This document shows, piece by piece, positions 45,060 to 54,496 of a stretch of 64,000 nucleotides of DNA. Positions within the stretch are counted from its first letter, which is position 1, and each line of letters opens with the position of its first letter. The stretch is from JAGPUQ01 sp963708735 (GTDB lineage: Bacteria > Pseudomonadota > Gammaproteobacteria > Pseudomonadales > Porticoccaceae), in the NCBI GenBank assembly GCA_963708735.1, contig CAVPTW010000022.1:186001-250000 (forward strand). The letters are read 5' to 3'. Made by a program: the position numbers and the translations under genes. Below the pieces are notes generated by a model that saw nothing but the letters and a program-made list of their open reading frames with translations, made no database searches and was not told the origin of the DNA.

Positions 45060-45231
45060 AAAGGGTTTAGTGTTTCGACCGCCAGCAGTTGGCAGCGTTG
45101 GACGGGGTCTGCACCGGGGAGACGGATGCCTGAGGGGGAATGGGCGGCACCCGCAATTCGCTTGTGCCTGAATACAGATATAAGGTATATATTCGATCCT
45201 TGGGCGACACAGACTGCTGGGTTTTGAGGGT

Positions 45232-45684
45232 ATGACGAGCAAGTTTGTGGATATCCCCATTCCCCAGCTGGTGGTCGAGGTCGAAAAGTGGCAGCTCTGC
45301 TTTTTCGCCAAGGCTGTCGGCGAGACCAATCCCGTCTACTTTGATGAGGCTGCGGCCCGGGCGGCAGGGCACCCTTCGATTCTTGCCCCGCCCACCTACG
45401 CAGTGACCCTGAGCCTGTGTGAAAGAGACCCCTACGCGCGCTATCGGGCACTCGGAATCGATTGGTGCACCATGATGCACGCGCAGCAGCGTTTTGATTA
45501 CTTCGCCCCCATCCACGCCGGCGACTGCATCCGGTTTCAAAGCCGGATCGTCGATTTCATCCAGCGCCGCCAGGGCAAGCTCAAGTTTCTCATCGAGGAA
45601 ACCGATGCGTTTAACCAGCACGACGAATTGACCACGCGATTTCGCAAGACCATCGTGATCCGCGATGCCGGTGTTTCCCAATGA
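45232..45684 (+). CDS. MaoC-like/FAS1-type dehydratase subunit, non-catalytic partner
   Basis: This 150-residue single-hotdog protein resembles the N-terminal-type MaoC dehydratase domain (AKAVGETNPVYFDEA, ILAPPTYAVTL, MHAQQRFDYF). The hydratase-2 catalytic Asp and His are replaced by Glu31 and Tyr36, so it is probably the structural, acyl-chain-binding subunit of a heterodimer with the next gene, like HadA/HadC beside HadB in mycobacteria. The reading frame overlaps the next by four bases (ATGA). The SD-like GAGGG is very close to the ATG. Confidence 0.82.
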   Translation: MTSKFVDIPIPQLVVEVEKWQLCFFAKAVGETNPVYFDEAAARAAGHPSILAPPTYAVTLSLCERDPYARYRALGIDWCTMMHAQQRFDYFAPIHAGDCIRFQSRIVDFIQRRQGKLKFLIEETDAFNQHDELTTRFRKTIVIRDAGVSQ

Positions 45685-46142
45685 TTCCCGTCGCGGGTCG
45701 GTTGGCGGTGGGGGATCGTCTGCCGACGCTGGTGAAGCCACCCCTTACGCGCGCCACGCTCGCCTATTTTTGTGGCGCATCCAACGATCACAATCCTCTG
45801 CATATCGATCCCGACGCCGCCCGCGCGGCCGGCATGGAGGATGTATTTGCGCACGGCATGCTCAACATGGCTTATCTCGGACAGATGCTGACGGGGTGGG
45901 TGCCGCAGGCCTATCTACGCAGCTTTGAGGTAAAGTTTGGCGCCATCGTCAAACTCGGCGAGCAGCTGATTTGTGACGGTGAAATAACGGACCTTGGGGA
46001 GCAGGGAGCCAACCGCCGGGTGGTAATTCGTCTGGTGGCAACCAATCAGTCCGGCGAAGAAAAACTGGTGGGCGAGGCCGTGGTCGAGTTGCCGCTATCC
46101 GCGACCATTCCTGTACCTGGGAAGTCAGACGAGATTCGCTGA
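45681..46142 (+). CDS. MaoC-like (R)-specific enoyl-CoA hydratase subunit, catalytic
   Basis: This 153-residue hotdog protein has the hydratase-2 motif intact: Asp36 and His41 in YFCGASNDHNPLHID, and the downstream FAHGMLNMAYLGQML. It would hydrate a trans-2-enoyl-CoA, most likely as a heterodimer with the preceding subunit. The following acyl-CoA dehydrogenase could supply the enoyl-CoA. ATGA overlap upstream and TGATG overlap downstream make a tightly coupled three-gene unit. Confidence 0.87.
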   Translation: MIPVAGRLAVGDRLPTLVKPPLTRATLAYFCGASNDHNPLHIDPDAARAAGMEDVFAHGMLNMAYLGQMLTGWVPQAYLRSFEVKFGAIVKLGEQLICDGEITDLGEQGANRRVVIRLVATNQSGEEKLVGEAVVELPLSATIPVPGKSDEIR

Positions 46143-47287
46143 TGCAGCCCTATGAATCACCCTGGATGGATGAAGATCTGGCGATCTTTCGCGCCGCCGC
46201 GAGCAAGTTTGTCGAGACCGAGATGGTTCCCAACGAGGATCGCTGGCGCAAACAGCAGCACCTCGACAAGTCATTCTGGCGCCTGGCGGGTAAGCAGGGG
46301 TTTTTGTGCACGGATATTCCCGAGCAGTACGGCGGTGGCGGCGGCGATTTTCGTCATGAAGCAGTATTTTTCGAGGAGCAGTGGCGGCGCGGACTGTCCG
46401 GCATGGGACAGGGCGTACACAGCATCACTGCCCATTACATCCTTAACCATGGTACCGAAGAACAAAAGCGGCGCTGGCTGCCGCAGATGGCGAGCGGCCA
46501 GTTGATCGGCGCCATTGCGATGACAGAACCGGGTACCGGCTCCGACCTCAAGGCGATCAAGACCCGCGCGACGCGCGAGGGCGATGAGTACGTCATCAAT
46601 GGGTCCAAGTTGTTCATCACCAATGGCTACCTGTGCGAATTGCTGGCATTGGTGGTGCGTACCGACGCGGCGGGTGGTGCCCGCGGTCTCTCCATTGTGA
46701 TGCTTGAGACCAAGGATCTGCCGGGGTTCAAGGTCGGACGCATCCTGGACAAGATGGGGCAAAAGTCCCAGGACACCTGTGAGCTGTTCTTCGATAACGT
46801 GCGGGTGCCGGTCGCCAATCTCCTCGGTGGCGAGGAAGGTCGCGGATTTGCGCAACTGATGTCGGATCTGCCCTATGAACGGACCCAGGTCGGTGTGCAG
46901 TCGGTCGCCATGATGGAAGGCGCGCTGGCGGAAACGGTCGCCTATGTGAAGGGGCGCGCGGCCTTCGGGGCGTCCCTGTTCGATCTGCAAAACACCCGGT
47001 TTCGTCTTGCCGAGGCGCAGGCTACGGCCCATGTGGCGCGGATCTTCCTGGACCACTGTATTCTGAATGTCGCTGCGGGCAAACTCGACAGTGCCAGCGC
47101 CGCGATGTGCAAGTACTGGACCTCCGAGCGCCTCCAGCAGGTCCTCGATACATGCCTGCAGATGCACGGCGGGTATGGTTATATGGACGAGTACCTCATC
47201 TGTCGTATGTACGCGGATGCCCGGGTCGCCAGGATCTACGCAGGAACCAGTGAAATCATGCTGGAGGTTATTGCGCGGAGCCTTTGA
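46142..47287 (+). CDS. Acyl-CoA dehydrogenase
   Basis: The 381-residue FAD enzyme has AIAMTEPGTGSDLKAIKTRA and the C-terminal QMHGGYGYMDEYLICRMYAD plus RIYAGTSEIM. The medium-chain-type catalytic Glu is Ala in that last motif, so the base is likely Glu246 (LPYERTQVG), as in long-chain and isovaleryl enzymes. With the hydratase pair it would start beta-oxidation of one acyl-CoA class. No thiolase or ligase adjoins, so the substrate is unclear. Confidence 0.92.
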   Translation: MQPYESPWMDEDLAIFRAAASKFVETEMVPNEDRWRKQQHLDKSFWRLAGKQGFLCTDIPEQYGGGGGDFRHEAVFFEEQWRRGLSGMGQGVHSITAHYILNHGTEEQKRRWLPQMASGQLIGAIAMTEPGTGSDLKAIKTRATREGDEYVINGSKLFITNGYLCELLALVVRTDAAGGARGLSIVMLETKDLPGFKVGRILDKMGQKSQDTCELFFDNVRVPVANLLGGEEGRGFAQLMSDLPYERTQVGVQSVAMMEGALAETVAYVKGRAAFGASLFDLQNTRFRLAEAQATAHVARIFLDHCILNVAAGKLDSASAAMCKYWTSERLQQVLDTCLQMHGGYGYMDEYLICRMYADARVARIYAGTSEIMLEVIARSL

Positions 47288-47469
47288 TTCGGACTCGCCG
47301 GCACGCTATAGCACGAAAGTGTGCCTGTGTGGAGTGACCAGGATCCCAAACCGTTCGGGTACAGTTTTACGCCACTGGGTTGATTCAGCCTAACGCCCCC
47401 CCGCGGCCGCTACCTATACTTTTGGGGAACGGGAGGTGCTTCCTCGCGCAATGGCACAATGGACAGCCG

Positions 47470-49722
47470 ATGATATCAACAGCGCCAGAATCCCCGCGAG
47501 GCGTCACAGCGCAGCGACTGTTCATCACGGTTTTTTTCGTGCTGGTGGCCATTGCCGTAATTTTTGGCCTGGATCTGGGTGTATCGGGTCGGCTTGCGGG
47601 CGGAGGAGTCATTCTGACGATTTGGTGTGCAGCGTTGCTGCTGCACAAATCTCTTCTCAAGCAGCGTGTCCTGGCCGGTGAGCAGGCGGTTGGTGCCCTG
47701 TCACTGATCGGGCGTTACCAGGCACTGACGGTCTGGCAGGTAGATGGCCGTGGACAGGTGAATGCTGTCTACGGCTGCGATACCGCAAGCGAGGGGCTGT
47801 CCCGGTCCCTGCTTCTCGGCAGCAACATCGACGCACTCATCGCGCGTAATCCGCCTCTTGCCGCGCTGGTCCAGCGCGCACGCAGTGGGCTGCCGAGCCT
47901 CGGAGAGGCCGAGATCAACGGCGTTTTATACCGTCATCGAATGGTCCCCCAGTCCCTGGAGGGCGAGCATTTCGGATTTACCTGTATTTCCGAGGACCTT
48001 TCGCTGGGGTGCAGAGAGGCGGCGACGGCGCGTCTGTGGAATGCACTCCAGGAACACTCGAGCGACGCGGTCGTGGTACTGGATCGGCACCGGGTCATCG
48101 TCGCGGTGAACGCGGCATTCACGACGATAACCGGATACAGTCAGAAAGACGCGATAGGGCAGCGCGACAATTTGTTGCTGTCGAAGCCGCCGGGTGAAAA
48201 CTACTACCAACGCATGTTCGATCAGTTGGAGGAGGTGGACTCCTGGCATGGCGAGACCATGCTGCGGCACCGCTCTGGTCATCTTTTCGACGTGCGGCTG
48301 GTCGTCTGCAAGGTCAAGGACAGCGCGGGGCAGACGGTCAACTATATCGTCACTTTCACCGACCTGAGCCAGACCAAGAGGATACATGATGAACTGCGGC
48401 ATCTGGCAACCCACGACAATCTGACCGATCTGCCCAATCGTCGCCTGTTCCTCGACCGTCTCGATCAAGGGCTCCGTCGCGCTCGCCGCGAGCAGCGGCA
48501 GTTGACGATATTTTTTATCGATCTGGATGAATTCAAAAGTATCAATGATGACTACGGGCATCATGTGGGCGATGAAATCCTGAAACAGGCGGGAAGTCGA
48601 TTGCTCGGCGCAGTGCGAGAGAGCGATACGGTTGCGCGGCTGGCAGGCGATGAATTCACGGTGATCGCCGACAGTCCTCACGAGGAAGCAGATGTCCTGC
48701 AGAGCAAGATTGCCGCCTGCCTTGCGGAGCCGTTCGCAGTTGGCGACGGCGCGATCAAGGTGTCTGCCAGTGTGGGTGCGGCAATTTATCCTGACGACGG
48801 AGAAAGTATCGAAAGCTTGATGCAACGTGCCGACCAGTCGATGTACGAGACCAAGGCGCGACGCAAAGGCGCCAAGGTGGAGACCTCCGGGAATTTCCAG
48901 CCCTACAGTGAAGGGCTGTATTTTCCTTCCGAGCTGCGCTTGGCGATCCGGCGCGATCAACTGAAGATCGTCTACCAGCCGCAGATCGATCTCCACAATG
49001 GCCGACTGATGGGTGTGGAGGCGCTATTGCGCTGGGATCATCACTGCCGGGGGAGTATCAATCCAACGGACTTCATTGGTCTTGCGGAAGACGCCGGCAT
49101 TACCGAGATCATCGGCGTCTGGACGCTCGAGCAGGTCGCCAAACAACTCAAGGCGTGGCGACGCTGGCGGATGCCGATCCGGCAGGTGGCGATAAATATC
49201 GCCATTTCGCAGATCAAGGATTCCCGTTATCCCCAAACCGTGGTTGATGTCATGACCAGGCACGGGATTCCGGTGGACGCGATCATGCTCGAGGTGGACG
49301 AGGAAATTTATTTGCGCAGTCCGGGTCTTTGCCGGATATTTTTTGATCGTGCGCGACAACTGGGGCTGCGGCTTTGCATCGACCAATTTGCTGTTCATGC
49401 GGGTGATTACGCCTATATCGGCAATGTTCCCGTCGATGCCGTGAAAATCAATCAGCGGCTGCTGTCAAATCAGCCACCCACAAGGAATGACCCGAGATTC
49501 ATTCCGGCGTTGGTCGGACTCTGCAAAGTGGCCGGCAAGGCGGTAATTGCCGTGGGTGTGGAAAGCAGCACGGCGGAGTCCGAGCTGATCCTTGCGGGCT
49601 GCGAACTGGCGCAAGGTTTCCTGTATTCGCGCCCCCTGAGCGCGGAAGCAATGCGGACTTTCCGGATCGAACCTGCCCTGACCAGTGCCCAGGGGCGGCG
49701 TGAACTCGGCGGTTCCGCCTGA
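47470..49722 (+). CDS. Membrane PAS-GGDEF-EAL protein with degenerate EAL domain
   Basis: The 750-residue c-di-GMP protein has two N-terminal membrane helices, a PAS region (about 195-310), a GGDEF domain (about 325-485) and an EAL domain (about 500-745). The cyclase signature is AGDEF (392-396), with an RxxD inhibitory site Arg383-Asp386 five residues before it. In the EAL domain Glu517, Asn576, Glu608 and Asp638 are kept, but the second metal Asp is Gln639 and the Glu of AEGVE is Val695, so phosphodiesterase activity is doubtful. ATG at 47470 is chosen; the ribosome binding site is weak and a TTG at 47380 is possible. It is likely a cyclase whose EAL domain binds or senses c-di-GMP. Confidence 0.9.
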   Translation: MISTAPESPRGVTAQRLFITVFFVLVAIAVIFGLDLGVSGRLAGGGVILTIWCAALLLHKSLLKQRVLAGEQAVGALSLIGRYQALTVWQVDGRGQVNAVYGCDTASEGLSRSLLLGSNIDALIARNPPLAALVQRARSGLPSLGEAEINGVLYRHRMVPQSLEGEHFGFTCISEDLSLGCREAATARLWNALQEHSSDAVVVLDRHRVIVAVNAAFTTITGYSQKDAIGQRDNLLLSKPPGENYYQRMFDQLEEVDSWHGETMLRHRSGHLFDVRLVVCKVKDSAGQTVNYIVTFTDLSQTKRIHDELRHLATHDNLTDLPNRRLFLDRLDQGLRRARREQRQLTIFFIDLDEFKSINDDYGHHVGDEILKQAGSRLLGAVRESDTVARLAGDEFTVIADSPHEEADVLQSKIAACLAEPFAVGDGAIKVSASVGAAIYPDDGESIESLMQRADQSMYETKARRKGAKVETSGNFQPYSEGLYFPSELRLAIRRDQLKIVYQPQIDLHNGRLMGVEALLRWDHHCRGSINPTDFIGLAEDAGITEIIGVWTLEQVAKQLKAWRRWRMPIRQVAINIAISQIKDSRYPQTVVDVMTRHGIPVDAIMLEVDEEIYLRSPGLCRIFFDRARQLGLRLCIDQFAVHAGDYAYIGNVPVDAVKINQRLLSNQPPTRNDPRFIPALVGLCKVAGKAVIAVGVESSTAESELILAGCELAQGFLYSRPLSAEAMRTFRIEPALTSAQGRRELGGSA

Positions 49723-49808
49723 GGATCGATACGTCCTGTTCAGCCGAACAACGGGCCATGGCTTTCCCGACGGTTTGCGATCGTTACCAATGCCGCGCAA
49801 GACGTTGC

Positions 49809-50342
49809 TTACAGCGCGCTGTGGCGCGCGAATTCCAGCGCGATTTGCCTGCACCAAGTCTGGATTCGGGGCCCCGAGAGTTCGAACTCAGTTGCTTCGT
49901 CCAGTGCCAGCCCCGTAAAGTGCCGACCGTCCGGAGTCAGTGCCGCCGACCCTGTGAACCGATAGCCTGCGGCGGGCCACAAGCCGACGGTGGTCGCGCC
50001 CAGCTGGGTTATCCGCTTCCAGAGATAACCCAGGGCATCCTGAAACCACTCCGGATAGCCGTCCTGGTCTCCCAGTCCGTAGAGTGCCACCACCTTGCTG
50101 GACCAGTTCACTTCCACCAGGTCCGGCCAGACTCGTTCCCAGTCCTCCTGTAACTCCCCATAGTCCCAGGTGGGGATGCCGAGAATCAGGAACTGATACT
50201 GATTGGCTGTGCGCAGGGGGGTGTAGGCGATATCGTGGATCTCGACGCGAAAGTCGGTGAGGGCGGCGGCAATCTGCTCCGCTGCGATCTGGGTATAGCA
50301 GGTCGAAGACCCAAAGAAGAGTCCTACCACCGGGACTGACAT
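49809..50342 (-). CDS. Flavodoxin (long-chain type)
   Basis: The 177-residue FMN electron carrier has the phosphate-binding loop LFFGSSTCYT and FMN-flanking segments LGIPTWDYGELQEDW and YGLGDQDGYPEWF. The 20-residue insertion of long-chain flavodoxins is present, and FldB/FldA of E. coli are the nearest relatives I can name. The ATG at 50342 follows the trmL stop by one base, so they share a transcript. It is convergent with the GGDEF gene; the 86 bases between show nothing clear. Confidence 0.9.
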   Translation of the reverse strand: MSVPVVGLFFGSSTCYTQIAAEQIAAALTDFRVEIHDIAYTPLRTANQYQFLILGIPTWDYGELQEDWERVWPDLVEVNWSSKVVALYGLGDQDGYPEWFQDALGYLWKRITQLGATTVGLWPAAGYRFTGSAALTPDGRHFTGLALDEATEFELSGPRIQTWCRQIALEFARHSAL

Positions 50343-50343
50343 G

Positions 50344-50808
50344 TCAGCGGGCACCCGCGAAGCCCAGTTGGCGCCAGGCTTCATAGCTGGCGACTGCCAC
50401 CGCATTGGCGAGATTCATGCTGCGGCTGTGGGGGCGCATCGGGATGCGCAGGCGGTGTTCGGGAGCGACCGCTGCGAGGATCTCTGCGTTGAGCCCCTGT
50501 GTTTCGGCACCGAACAGCAGGCTGTCACTGTCTTGGTACGCGATTTCGGTATGGTGGCGCTCCGCCCGGGTTGAGAAGGCGAACAGACGACCGGCGCCGA
50601 GCGCCTTCCGGCAGCTCGCCCAGTCGGCGTGGACCCGCAAGGGTTGCCACTCGTGGTAGTCGAGGCCCGCGCGCCGCATACGTTTGTCATCCAGGGTAAA
50701 GCCGAGGGGCTCGACCAGGTGCAGCGCAAACCCGGTGTTGGCACAGAGGCGGATGATATTCCCGGTGTTCGGCGGAATTTGAGGTTCGATCAATACAATA
50801 TTCAGCAT
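50344..50808 (-). CDS. trmL: tRNA (cytidine(34)/cmnm5U34-2'-O)-methyltransferase
   Basis: TrmL methylates the ribose of the wobble base in tRNA-Leu species. The 154-residue minimal SPOUT protein has MLNIVLIEPQIPPNTGNIIR at the N-terminus, FGAETQGLN and the C-terminal knot IPMRPHSRSMNLANAVAVA, with a length near E. coli TrmL (157). The ATG at 50808 begins the domain; a longer frame upstream lacks support. It is divergent from smc. Confidence 0.94.
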   Translation of the reverse strand: MLNIVLIEPQIPPNTGNIIRLCANTGFALHLVEPLGFTLDDKRMRRAGLDYHEWQPLRVHADWASCRKALGAGRLFAFSTRAERHHTEIAYQDSDSLLFGAETQGLNAEILAAVAPEHRLRIPMRPHSRSMNLANAVAVASYEAWRQLGFAGAR

Positions 50809-50853
50809 GTTGTCGCTTGCGGGGAGGTTCGCTCGGGCGCTGAGGGTAAAACC

Positions 50854-50881
50854 TTGTCCGACGCGATACAGGGTGTAAAAT
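50854..50881 (+). promoter_or_regulatory. Candidate sigma70 promoter of smc-zipA-ligA
   Basis: TTGTCC (50854-50859) and TAAAAT (50876-50881) are spaced by 16 bases in the divergent trmL/smc gap, 54 bases ahead of the smc ATG. Confidence 0.5.
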
Positions 50882-50935
50882 CCACGGCGCAACGCCCCGC
50901 CGGGGCTGGTGTGAACCCAGGGTCACCAATCCTCG

Positions 50936-53900
50936 ATGCGTCTGAAGTGTATCAAACTGGCGGGTTTCAAATCCTTCGTGGATCCCACCACGGTCAACCT
51001 GCCGGGGAATCTCTGCGCGGTGGTCGGTCCCAACGGCTGCGGCAAATCCAACATCATCGACGCCGTGCGCTGGGTGATGGGGGAAATCTCCGCCAAGCAT
51101 TTGCGCGGCGAGTCGATGGCCGACGTCATCTTCAATGGTTCGGGAACCCGCAAACCCGTGGCGCAGGCCACTATCGAACTGATTTTCGATAATTCCGCCG
51201 GCACCTTGGGCGGTGAATACGCCGCCTATGCGGAAATTTCCGTCAAGCGCCGGGTGTCGCGGGACGGACAGTCCGCCTACTTCCTCAACGGCAGTCGCTG
51301 CCGCCGTCGCGATGTTACCGACGTGTTTCTGGGCACCGGGCTGGGTCCGCGCAGCTATGCCATTATCGAACAGGGCATGATCTCGGGTCTGATCGAATCG
51401 CGTCCGGAAGATTTGCGGATCTACATCGAAGAAGCGGCCGGTATTTCCAAGTACAAGGAACGGCGCAAGGACACCGAGACCCGCATCCGCCACACGCGCG
51501 AAAACCTTGAGCGCCTCACCGATATTCGCGACGAAATGGGGCGCCAACTTGATCGTCTGGAACGCCAAGCCGCCGCGGCGGAGAAATACCGTGTGCTCAA
51601 GACCGAAGAGCGCCAGCTCAACGCACAGCATCTGGCCCTCAACTGGCGCGATTACGACGCCGATGCGCGCCGTCACGAAGCCGTGATTGCGGAACAGGCG
51701 ACGGCTCTTGAAGCCCTGATTGCCGAACGCCACGCCGCCGAGGCAGCCATCGAGCGTCTGCGCGCCGACCATGCTGGCGCGAGCGACGCGCTCAACGGCG
51801 CCCAGCAGCAGTTCTACGCCATCGGGGCGGAAGTCTCGGCGGTGGAGCAGAAAATCCAGCACGGCCGGGAGCAGATCCGCCGCCTGCGCGCCGATCTGGA
51901 GCAGGTCGAGCGCAATCTGGCCGAATCCCGCCAGCATCTCGAAAACGACACCTTGCGCAACACGGCCTGGACCGCGGAACTGGCCGAGGTGACGCCTGCC
52001 AGGGAGGCCGCACAGCAGCAATCTACCGCCGCCACGGCCGAACTCCAGGAGAACGAACGCCTGCTGCACGACATTCAGCAGCGCTGGGAAGTGGCGCAGC
52101 GCGAAAGCGCCGAAGCCCAGCGGCGCATGGACCAGACACAGGCACGCATCCAGCATCTGGATAGCGCGACCGCGCGGACGTCGGAGCGCTTGCGGCGGCT
52201 GCGGGCGGAACTTGCCGAAGTGAATGCGGTGCTGCCGGGCACCGATCTGGAGGTCTTGACGAAGCAGTTGGCCGAGCGGGAGCGGGCCAACACGGTACAG
52301 CAGGAGGAGCTCGGGCGCATCTCAACCGCGATTGCCGCGACGCGCGCGCAGCAGGCGGCGATTGCCGCAGCACTCAATGCCGAGCGCAAACAGCTTCAGG
52401 AGCTGCAAGGCCGGCGCGCGGGACTGACCACGCTGCTCGATGCCGCGCGCGCGAAAGGCGAGGGGGCCGGCGCCTGGTTGAAAGCGCGTGGTCTTGAAAA
52501 ACTGCCGCGTCTGGCCGACGGACTGGATGTTGAGCCGGGCTGGGAACTTGCCGTCGAGACCGTGCTCGGTACCGACTTGCAGGCTTTGTGCGCCGGCGCC
52601 ATCGAGCCGCTGCGCGGCGAATTCGCCAGCTTCGCGCGCGGCCACCTGGCGCTGGTGGAAGTCGGCACGGCTCTGGCCGCCGCACCCGCCGGCAGCCTGC
52701 CGCGCCTGGTCGACAAATTGCGGGACGCCCGGCAACTGGCGGAACCGCTGCTCGCCAACATCTACGCGGCGGATGATTTCGAGTCCGGCTGGGCACAGCG
52801 CGGCAGTCTGCGTGCCGGCGAATCGATCATCTCCCGGGACGGCATCTGGTTCGGCGCCAACTGGCTGCGCCTGATCCGCGGTGATGATTTGGCCGGCGGC
52901 GTCCTGATTCGCAAGCGTGAACTGGCGGCGGTGGCGCAGGAGATCATTGCCGCCGACACCCGTATTGCCGCCGCCGCCGAGCAGTACAGCGCCGCCGAGG
53001 CCGCAATGCGCGATCTGGAAGCGCAGCGCGGTGCCGCCGAGCAGCAGCTCGCACGCGCGCAACGCGACTACGCCGACGTGCGCGCCAAGCAGAGCGCCGA
53101 GCAGGCGCGTCGCAAGCAGCTCGACGAGCGCCACCAGCGCGTGCTGCGCGAGCTTGGCGAAGCGGAAGCACTGCTGGCGGAGGAGGTGGCTCAGGTCGGG
53201 GATGCCCGCCGCGATCTCCAGGGGCTGGTGGATCAGATGCAGGCGGCGAGCCGTGCGGTCGAGGCGCTGGTGGCGGAGCGGAACAGTCGCCGCGAAGCAG
53301 TCGCAGCTGCGCGCGGGGCCGCGCAGAGACACCGCGATGCCCTGCATCAACTCGACCTGCGCGAGCGTTCGCTGACCGCGCAGCTCGGTTCGGTCCGCGA
53401 GGGACTCGAGCGTATTCGCGGGCAGGTGGAGCGTTTGACCGGGCGGCGTGACGAGCTGGCCCTCGAGCTCGCGGGCAGCGAAGATCCGGCGGCGCTCCTG
53501 CAGCAACAACTCCAGGACAAACTCGCCGCGCGGCTGGCGGCGGAGACCACACTCGCTACTGCGCGGGCAGCGGTGGAGCGCCTCGACGGCGCCCTGCGTA
53601 CCGAGGAAGCGCGGCGGGTGACCGCCGAGCGCCAGGTGCAGGAACAGCGCGAGCGGCTGGAACAGCTGCGCCTGGCGGCACGCGAAGTCCGGACCCGCGC
53701 CGACGGCATCGCGGAGCAGTTGCAGGGTCAGGGGTTCAGGGCCGAAGCCCTGCTGGCCGATCTGCCGGACGCGGCGGCGGCGCCCAATTGGCAGGAGCAG
53801 CTCGATGCTTTGGATCGCCGCATCCAGCGTCTGGGGCCGATCAATCTCGCGGCGGTTGACGAGTTTCGGCAGCAGTCGGAGCGCAAGGTGTATCTCGATG

Positions 53901-54448
53901 CCCAGGACGCCGAGTTGCGGGACGCCCTGGAGACGCTGGAAAGCGCCATTCGCAAGATCGATCGCGAAACGCGCGCCCGCTTTCGGGAGACCTTCGACAA
54001 GATCAACAGCTCCCTCCAGGAGCTGTTCCCCAAATTGTTCGGCGGCGGTCGGGCGGGCCTGGAATTGACCGGTGACGATCTGCTGGATACCGGTGTGACC
54101 ATCATGGCGCAGCCGCCCGGCAAGCGGAATGCCACCATTCACCTGCTCTCGGGCGGCGAGAAGGCGTTGACGGCCATTGCGCTGGTATTCTCGATCTTCC
54201 AGCTCAATCCAGCACCGTTCTGCATGCTCGACGAGGTGGATGCGCCACTGGATGATATCAATGCCGATCGCTATGCGCGGCTGGTGCGGGAGATGTCGGA
54301 CAAAGTACAGTTCATTTATATCACCCATAACAAGATCAGCATGGAAATCGCGGGTCAGTTGCTGGGTGTTACCATGCACGAGCCCGGTGTGTCGCGGCTG
54401 GTGGCGGTGGATGTCGATGAAGCCGTCCGTCTGGCCGAAGCCGGGTAA
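50936..54448 (+). CDS. smc: Chromosome partition protein SMC
   Basis: SMC is the condensin ATPase that compacts and segregates the chromosome with ScpAB. The 1170-residue protein has an N-terminal Walker A (VVGPNGCGKSNIIDAVRW, near 30), two long coiled coils (about 170-500 and 670-1000), a hinge in between and a C-terminal head with the ABC signature HLLSGGEKALTAIAL (near 1068) and Walker B FCMLDEVDAPLDD. The N-terminal MRLKCIKLAGFKSFVDPT fixes the start. Most enterics use MukB instead, so this supports a Pseudomonas-like gammaproteobacterium. Confidence 0.97.
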   Translation: MRLKCIKLAGFKSFVDPTTVNLPGNLCAVVGPNGCGKSNIIDAVRWVMGEISAKHLRGESMADVIFNGSGTRKPVAQATIELIFDNSAGTLGGEYAAYAEISVKRRVSRDGQSAYFLNGSRCRRRDVTDVFLGTGLGPRSYAIIEQGMISGLIESRPEDLRIYIEEAAGISKYKERRKDTETRIRHTRENLERLTDIRDEMGRQLDRLERQAAAAEKYRVLKTEERQLNAQHLALNWRDYDADARRHEAVIAEQATALEALIAERHAAEAAIERLRADHAGASDALNGAQQQFYAIGAEVSAVEQKIQHGREQIRRLRADLEQVERNLAESRQHLENDTLRNTAWTAELAEVTPAREAAQQQSTAATAELQENERLLHDIQQRWEVAQRESAEAQRRMDQTQARIQHLDSATARTSERLRRLRAELAEVNAVLPGTDLEVLTKQLAERERANTVQQEELGRISTAIAATRAQQAAIAAALNAERKQLQELQGRRAGLTTLLDAARAKGEGAGAWLKARGLEKLPRLADGLDVEPGWELAVETVLGTDLQALCAGAIEPLRGEFASFARGHLALVEVGTALAAAPAGSLPRLVDKLRDARQLAEPLLANIYAADDFESGWAQRGSLRAGESIISRDGIWFGANWLRLIRGDDLAGGVLIRKRELAAVAQEIIAADTRIAAAAEQYSAAEAAMRDLEAQRGAAEQQLARAQRDYADVRAKQSAEQARRKQLDERHQRVLRELGEAEALLAEEVAQVGDARRDLQGLVDQMQAASRAVEALVAERNSRREAVAAARGAAQRHRDALHQLDLRERSLTAQLGSVREGLERIRGQVERLTGRRDELALELAGSEDPAALLQQQLQDKLAARLAAETTLATARAAVERLDGALRTEEARRVTAERQVQEQRERLEQLRLAAREVRTRADGIAEQLQGQGFRAEALLADLPDAAAAPNWQEQLDALDRRIQRLGPINLAAVDEFRQQSERKVYLDAQDAELRDALETLESAIRKIDRETRARFRETFDKINSSLQELFPKLFGGGRAGLELTGDDLLDTGVTIMAQPPGKRNATIHLLSGGEKALTAIALVFSIFQLNPAPFCMLDEVDAPLDDINADRYARLVREMSDKVQFIYITHNKISMEIAGQLLGVTMHEPGVSRLVAVDVDEAVRLAEAG

Positions 54449-54496
54449 AGCCGTCGATTGGAATTCAGCGATCAACCTGAACGAGGTAGGGTAACG

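Noticed and set aside
47299..47324. Hairpin after the second acyl-CoA dehydrogenase as a terminator
   Set aside because: Arms are only five bases (GGCAC/GTGCC) and no T-run follows.
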